A stretch of 64,000 nt of DNA from Halorhabdus salina (GTDB lineage Archaea > Halobacteriota > Halobacteria > Halobacteriales > Haloarculaceae): assembly GCF_013839425.1 (NCBI RefSeq), contig NZ_JACDNP010000001.1, forward strand, positions 310,001 to 374,000. The letters run 5' to 3'. Position 1 is the first letter of the stretch. Each line of letters opens with the position of its first letter. Position numbers and translations under genes: made by a program. The notes under the pieces were generated by a model that had not been told where the DNA came from, searched no databases, and was given only the letters and a program-made list of their open reading frames with translations. This document shows, piece after piece, positions 59,672-64,000 of this stretch.

Positions 59672-59814
59672 ACTGGCTTCGTATACACCACGTGGCACAA
59701 TAATTGTTGGCTCAAAACGGCACATCACTGAATTCACTGAGAGAGTCGTCACAACCGGGACCCCCTACACTGACGCCGGAAGTTAAGCCCCTGGCGCGAG
59801 TGGCCACGAATGCA

Positions 59815-61227
59815 ATGACAGACAGTGACGAGTACCGCATTGAGGCGGACAGTCTGGGGGAGATCGAAGTGCCGGCCGACGCCTACTGGGGGGCACAGAC
59901 CCAGCGAGCTATCGAGAACTTCCCGATCAGCGATCAGCGCTTCGGACGGCGATTCATTCGGGCACTCGGGATCGTCAAAAAAGCGTCCGCACAGACCAAC
60001 CAGGAGTTGGGACTACTGGCGGATTCGAACGCCGAGCCGATCATCGCCGCCGCCGAGGAAGTCATCGCCGGCGACCACGACGACCAGTTCCCCGTCGACA
60101 TCTTCCAGACGGGCTCTGGCACGTCGACGAACATGAATGCAAACGAGGTGATCGCCAACCGCGCGACAGAGATCTCTGGTGGCGAGGTTGGTTCGAAGGC
60201 GATCCACCCCAACGATCACGTCAATTACGGCCAGTCGAGCAACGACGTGATCCCGACGGCGATGCACGTCGCCGCCCTGGAGGCCGTCGAGCGTGACGTG
60301 CTCCCGGCTCTGGAAACCCTCCGAGAGGAACTCCAGGAAAAAGAGGCCGAATTCGACGACGTGGTCAAGACCGGCCGAACACACCTTCAGGATGCCACCC
60401 CGATCCGACTCGGTCAGGAGTTTTCGGGCTACCGGGCCCAAATAGAGAAGGGCATCGAGCGTGTCGAATCCTCAAGCGAACGCCTAGAGGAACTCGCACT
60501 GGGCGGGACCGCCGTCGGGACTGGCCTGAACACCCATCCCGAGTTTCCCGAACTGGCGGCGGAGTACATCGCCGAGGAAACCCTCCTACCCTTCCGAGAG
60601 GCCGACAATCACTTCGAGGCCCAGGCCGCTCACGACGCGATGGGGGAGGCCCACGGCGCGTTGCGAACCGTCGCGGGCTCACTGCACAAGATCGCCAACG
60701 ACCTGCGTTTGCTGGCCTCCGGGCCACGCAACGGCCTGGGTGAGATCGACCAGCCCGAGAACCAGCCTGGCTCCTCGATCATGCCCGGGAAGATCAATCC
60801 GGTCGTCGCCGAGTCAGTCAACCAGGTCTACGCCCAGGTGGTCGGCAACGACGCGACCGTCTCGACGGGCGCGGCCAACGGCCAGATCGACCTGAACCTC
60901 TACAAGCCCGTGATCGCGAAGAACTTCCTGGCGTCCGCAGAATTGCTCACTAACGTCAGCGGAACCTTCGCCGAGAAGTTTGTCGCGAAATTGGAGGCCG
61001 ACCGCGACCACTGCGAGGAGCGCGTCGAGCAGAGCATGGCACTGGCGACGGCGCTCAATCCCGCGATCGGCTACGACAAGGCCAGCGAGGTCGCCAAAGA
61101 AGCGATGAAGACGGGCGAGACGATCCGCGAGGTCGCCGTCGAGAAGGGCTATCTTACCGCCGAAGAGGCAGAGGAAGTGCTCGATCCCGCCCGGATGACC
61201 GAGCGAGTCATTCTGGGCGACGACTGA
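59815..61227 (+). CDS. fumC: Class II fumarate hydratase
   Basis: A 470-residue fumarase of the citric-acid cycle (fumarate + water to malate), heat-stable and iron-free. N-terminal DSLGEIEVPADAYWGAQTQR, catalytic-region GSGTSTNMNANEVIANRATE, TGRTHLQDATPIRLGQEFSG, and the superfamily signature SSIMPGKINPV with the catalytic Ser. Length is normal. Start ATG 59815 (MTDSDEYRIEADSL); the longer open frame has no similarity upstream. Adjacent to the hicBA pair and a lipoprotein gene; no operon partner. Confidence 0.95.
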   Translation: MTDSDEYRIEADSLGEIEVPADAYWGAQTQRAIENFPISDQRFGRRFIRALGIVKKASAQTNQELGLLADSNAEPIIAAAEEVIAGDHDDQFPVDIFQTGSGTSTNMNANEVIANRATEISGGEVGSKAIHPNDHVNYGQSSNDVIPTAMHVAALEAVERDVLPALETLREELQEKEAEFDDVVKTGRTHLQDATPIRLGQEFSGYRAQIEKGIERVESSSERLEELALGGTAVGTGLNTHPEFPELAAEYIAEETLLPFREADNHFEAQAAHDAMGEAHGALRTVAGSLHKIANDLRLLASGPRNGLGEIDQPENQPGSSIMPGKINPVVAESVNQVYAQVVGNDATVSTGAANGQIDLNLYKPVIAKNFLASAELLTNVSGTFAEKFVAKLEADRDHCEERVEQSMALATALNPAIGYDKASEVAKEAMKTGETIREVAVEKGYLTAEEAEEVLDPARMTERVILGDD

Positions 61228-61251
61228 GCATGGCAGACGGCTCGACCGACA

Positions 61252-62091
61252 CTACCTACCTTCGATCGGTCGCGTCGTCCCGTTAGCGTACCGTGACCGT
61301 GCCGTCTCGACCCACTCGGGTTGGGCAACGGTGACGTCGCCAACCTGCTCGAATTCGAAGTGGTAGCGAACCTGCTCGACTGAGCCCGCCTGGATAGTCG
61401 TATAGCTCGCCGTAAGGTTCCAGACGAGGCCATCCGGGGTGACGTACGCCCGAACCGAGTAGTTCTCCATCGTCGAACCGCCCAATCCCGCCGGATTTCG
61501 ACCGACGATCCGATACAGCGTTCGTCCGTCGACTGAGACGCGATCGACGCGAGCCGTTTCGACGTTCAGGTACCGCCCGACGGCTGCCGTCGTGGAACTG
61601 ACGAATCTGTCGTGGCCAGGAATGATAGCTGACCGATCGTACCTCGTTTGTCCCCAGGAATACGCCTGTGCACGAGCAAACTGGACGCTGGCGTTGGCAT
61701 ACTGGCTATATCTGGAGTAGAAGGCATCCTTCGGATGGTTGAGGAACATCGTCGCATCCCGCGAGAACCGCGTCGCGTTTTCGAGAACGATCACGTCGAA
61801 CGTATTTGAACTCGATGTAACGTTGCCGACCGTCCCGATCCAGTTTCGCTCGGCCCGCCACCGGAAGGATTGGTTTGCCAGCACGTCTTCTTGGGCGCCG
61901 ACGAGCACGGCGACGTCAATGCGACCGTCGGCCCAGACGCCCGGCGCGACTGTTGCCCCAGGACCGCTCTCCGGGGCATCAGTCGGCACCGGGGCCGGCG
62001 TGACCGTCGACGGGTCTTTCCCACCCCCACCGATGGCGCTACACCCCGCTGTCGTCGCCAGCACGACGACGAACAAGACGCGCCATCGCAT
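61252..62091 (-). CDS. Haloarchaeal lipoprotein (DUF7537-like)
   Basis: A 279-residue secreted protein: signal MRWRVLFVVVLATTAGCSAI with lipobox TAGC (Cys ~17), an acidic/Thr-Pro linker (~20-50), then a beta-rich domain (TFDVIVLENATRFSRDATMF; TLYRIVGRNPAGLGGSTMEN; VWNLTASYTTIQAGSVEQVR) like the haloarchaeal DUF7537 family. Presumed anchored outside the membrane; function unknown. Divergent from gatE (124 bp). Confidence 0.78.
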   Translation of the reverse strand: MRWRVLFVVVLATTAGCSAIGGGGKDPSTVTPAPVPTDAPESGPGATVAPGVWADGRIDVAVLVGAQEDVLANQSFRWRAERNWIGTVGNVTSSSNTFDVIVLENATRFSRDATMFLNHPKDAFYSRYSQYANASVQFARAQAYSWGQTRYDRSAIIPGHDRFVSSTTAAVGRYLNVETARVDRVSVDGRTLYRIVGRNPAGLGGSTMENYSVRAYVTPDGLVWNLTASYTTIQAGSVEQVRYHFEFEQVGDVTVAQPEWVETARSRYANGTTRPIEGR

Positions 62092-62215
62092 ACCTCGGTC
62101 TGGGTGAGCCAGCTACAAAAACACGCGGAGACCAGAAACGTGTAGCGCTCACCCGCGATCGCCTCGGGCGGCAACAACGGAGCGTTTTTCCCGTCAGCCG
62201 TGTCACTGCCCGGTA

Positions 62216-64000
62216 ATGACTGCAGAGTACGAGTACGACGATCTAGGGCTGGTTGCTGGCCTCGAAATCCACCAGCAACTGGACACGGCGACGAAACTAT
62301 TCTGTAACTGCCCAACAGCCCTCCAAGAGCCGGACGAATCGTCGAAAACCATCTCGCGATACCTTCACCCGACGACGAGTGAACTGGGGGAACTCGACGA
62401 GGCTGCACTCGAAGAGAGTCAGGTCGAACGCGAGTTCGAGTATCTCATGTACGACTCGACCTGCCTGGTCGAAGCCGACGACGAGCCGCCACATCGCGTC
62501 GACGACGAGGCACTCGCGGTGTCGATGGAGATCGCACAGTTGCTCGATATGAGCGTCGTCGATCAGATTCACGTCATGCGGAAACTCGTCATCGACGGTT
62601 CGAACACCTCAGGCTTCCAGCGGACGATGATGGTCGCGACTGACGGCGAGATCGAGACCAGCGAGGGGCCAGTCGGTGTCGAGGACCTCATGCTCGAAGA
62701 GGAGAGCGCCCAGCGCCTCACAGAAACCGAATCTGGTGTCCGCTACAGTCTCGACCGGCTCGGCATCCCCTTAGTCGAAATCGGGACCAAACCGGACATT
62801 CGCTCACCCCAGCAAGCCCAGGAGGCCGCCGAGCGGATCGGCATGCTGCTGCGCTCGACCGGCGAGGTCCGACGCGGGCTGGGCACCATCCGCCAGGACG
62901 TCAACGTCTCGATCGCCGAGGGCGCTCGTGTCGAGATCAAAGGCGTCCAGAGTCTCGAAGACATCGAGGCAATCGTTCGCAACGAAGTCGGCCGCCAGGC
63001 TGAACTGCTCGAGATCGCTAGCGAACTCGACGAGCGGGATGCCACGGTCGGAGATATCCAAGACGTCACGAGCGTGTTCGAGGAGACCGACAGCGGTGTC
63101 ATCCAAGGCGCGCTCGGAGATGGGGGCAAGGTGTGGGCGGTCCCGCTTCCCGGCTTTGGCGGGCTCGTCGGCCGCGAGATCCAGCCGGATCGGCGTCTCG
63201 GCACCGAGTTCTCCGATCACGCCAAGCGACACGGAGCCGGCGGCATCTTCCACACGGACGAACTCCCCGCTTACGGCGTCACCGAGAGCGAGGTCGAGGC
63301 ACTCGCCGAGGCAGTCGACCTCGATCCAGCCGTCGTCGGCGAGGACACGACCGACGCGGTCGCGATCGTCGCAGACGACCCTGAAACCGCCGAGCAGGCC
63401 ATCGACGCGGTCGCCAAGCGGGCCGAAACGGCGATGGACGGCGTGCCAGAAGAGACGCGCGACGCCACAGAAGAGGCGACAACTCGCTATCTGCGCCCAC
63501 TGCCCGGGGCGGCGCGGATGTACCCCGAGACGGACGTTCCCCCGGTCGAACCCGACCCCGAAACGGTCGAGACGCCCGAGTTGCTCACCGAGAAGACCGA
63601 GCGCTACCAGGACGAGTTCGACCTCGACGCCGGACTCGCCGAACAGGTCGCCTACGGCCAACGCTGGGCGCTGTTCGAGGAGGCAGTCGAGCGTGGTGTC
63701 GACGCCACGCTTGCCGCCCAGACGGTCGAGTCGACGATCACGGAGATCCGCCGGGACGGTGCGCCCGTCGAGAACCTCACCGACGAACACTTCCGTGACG
63801 TCTTCGCGTTGCTCGCCGAGGACGAACTCGCCAAGGAAGGCGTCCCGAACCTGCTTTCCGCCCTCGCCGAAAACCCCGAACTGAGCGCCGAGGCGGCGGC
63901 CGAGCAAGAGGACCTCGGCAGTGCGGCCGAAGACGAGGTCCGTGAGGCTGTGGTCCGCGTCGTCGAACGCAACGCCGAGCAAATCAGCGAGGAGGGAATG
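62216..64000 (+). CDS. gatE: Glu-tRNA(Gln) amidotransferase subunit E (3' end outside window)
   Basis: First 595 codons of the archaeal GatE, beginning MTAEYEYDDLGLVAGLEIHQ. With GatD it converts Glu-tRNA(Gln) to Gln-tRNA(Gln), since archaea lack a direct GlnRS route. The GatB-like kinase core (GLEIHQQLDTATKLFCNCPT; ESGVRYSLDRLGIPLVEIGT; GLGTIRQDVNVSIAEGARVE) is followed by the GatE-specific AspRS-like insert (~300-430, ALGDGGKVWAVPLPGFGGLV) and a YqeY-like helical tail (VPNLLSALAENPE). The full protein is usually ~620 residues, so about 25 are missing. Confidence 0.95.
   Translation, partial: MTAEYEYDDLGLVAGLEIHQQLDTATKLFCNCPTALQEPDESSKTISRYLHPTTSELGELDEAALEESQVEREFEYLMYDSTCLVEADDEPPHRVDDEALAVSMEIAQLLDMSVVDQIHVMRKLVIDGSNTSGFQRTMMVATDGEIETSEGPVGVEDLMLEEESAQRLTETESGVRYSLDRLGIPLVEIGTKPDIRSPQQAQEAAERIGMLLRSTGEVRRGLGTIRQDVNVSIAEGARVEIKGVQSLEDIEAIVRNEVGRQAELLEIASELDERDATVGDIQDVTSVFEETDSGVIQGALGDGGKVWAVPLPGFGGLVGREIQPDRRLGTEFSDHAKRHGAGGIFHTDELPAYGVTESEVEALAEAVDLDPAVVGEDTTDAVAIVADDPETAEQAIDAVAKRAETAMDGVPEETRDATEEATTRYLRPLPGAARMYPETDVPPVEPDPETVETPELLTEKTERYQDEFDLDAGLAEQVAYGQRWALFEEAVERGVDATLAAQTVESTITEIRRDGAPVENLTDEHFRDVFALLAEDELAKEGVPNLLSALAENPELSAEAAAEQEDLGSAAEDEVREAVVRVVERNAEQISEEGM

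Noticed and set aside
1-64000. tRNA, rRNA and CRISPR arrays
   Set aside because: No T-loop plus acceptor-stem patterns, rRNA-like stretches or regularly spaced direct repeats were noticed; a covariance-model search would be decisive.

Overview
The window is a GC-rich haloarchaeal chromosome segment. The evidence is the strongly acidic proteome, archaeal-type genes (FEN-1, SRP19, Gar1, GatE, Spt5/SecE, FtsZ1, geranylgeranyl reductase, CobY, archaeal CobT, CbiZ, a presenilin-type PSH protease), TATA boxes about 25-32 nt before start codons (leaderless or near-leaderless transcripts), ATGA/TGATG gene overlaps, a PGF-CTERM protein and haloarchaeal-only families (RdfA, archaea-specific SMC-related protein). 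A sugar ABC ATPase, a Leloir galactose gene set and a GH13 enzyme point to a saccharolytic haloarchaeon; Halorhabdus would fit, but that is inference.

Layout. 1-3 kb: truncated MalK/UgpC-like sugar ABC ATPase and a chemotaxis-type transducer that lacks its signalling tip. 3.2-6 kb: divergent pair of an SMC-related zinc-hook protein and rod-determining factor RdfA. 6-11 kb: IclR regulator, galT, galE, galK. An AT-rich island follows at about 11.0-11.3 kb. 11.4-14.4 kb: Mut7-C RNase, two haloarchaeal conserved proteins, a Nudix hydrolase and a uS10-like paralogue. 14.4-21.5 kb: M20 amidohydrolase, pilin, geranylgeranyl reductase, 2Fe-2S ferredoxin, a lipoamide-dehydrogenase-like flavoprotein, a conserved protein and a PAPS-reductase-family protein. 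21.6-25 kb: wHTH regulator and intracellular GH13. 25-29 kb: ftsZ1, a histidine kinase whose pseudo-receiver is split over two overlapping frames, secE and spt5. 29-33.5 kb: flavin reductase and 2-oxoacid:ferredoxin oxidoreductase korAB, followed by a lipoprotein gene and a diverged second copy of the korB 3' end. 33.5-37.4 kb: membrane proteins, FEN-1, GNAT, DUF3054. 37.5-39.2 kb: two outward-facing IS200/IS605-like right ends flanking the PSH protease. 39.2-39.7 kb: gar1-srp19.

39.8-52 kb is a corrinoid island. Ten minus-strand genes run btuF-cbiB-cobS-cobY-cobT-cobD-cbiZ-cbiA-cobA-cbiP, with divergent btuCD on the plus strand. Together they import B12 or cobinamide, reopen incomplete corrinoids (CbiZ), amidate and adenosylate the ring, attach aminopropanol phosphate and assemble the nucleotide loop. 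The btuF/btuC promoter is one palindromic TATA box exactly midway between the two start codons.

52-59 kb: MaoC hydratase, cytochrome oxidase subunit II, a REC-PAS-PAS histidine kinase, a CtaA-CtaB fusion for haem O/A synthesis, a membrane protein and an ABC-2 exporter. 59-64 kb: HicBA toxin-antitoxin pair, fumarase C, a lipoprotein, and gatE running off the window. No rRNA, tRNA, CRISPR array or complete insertion sequence was seen. The most unusual items are the tip-less transducer, the split receiver, the korB duplication scar, the facing IS605-type ends around psh, and the shared palindromic btu promoter.
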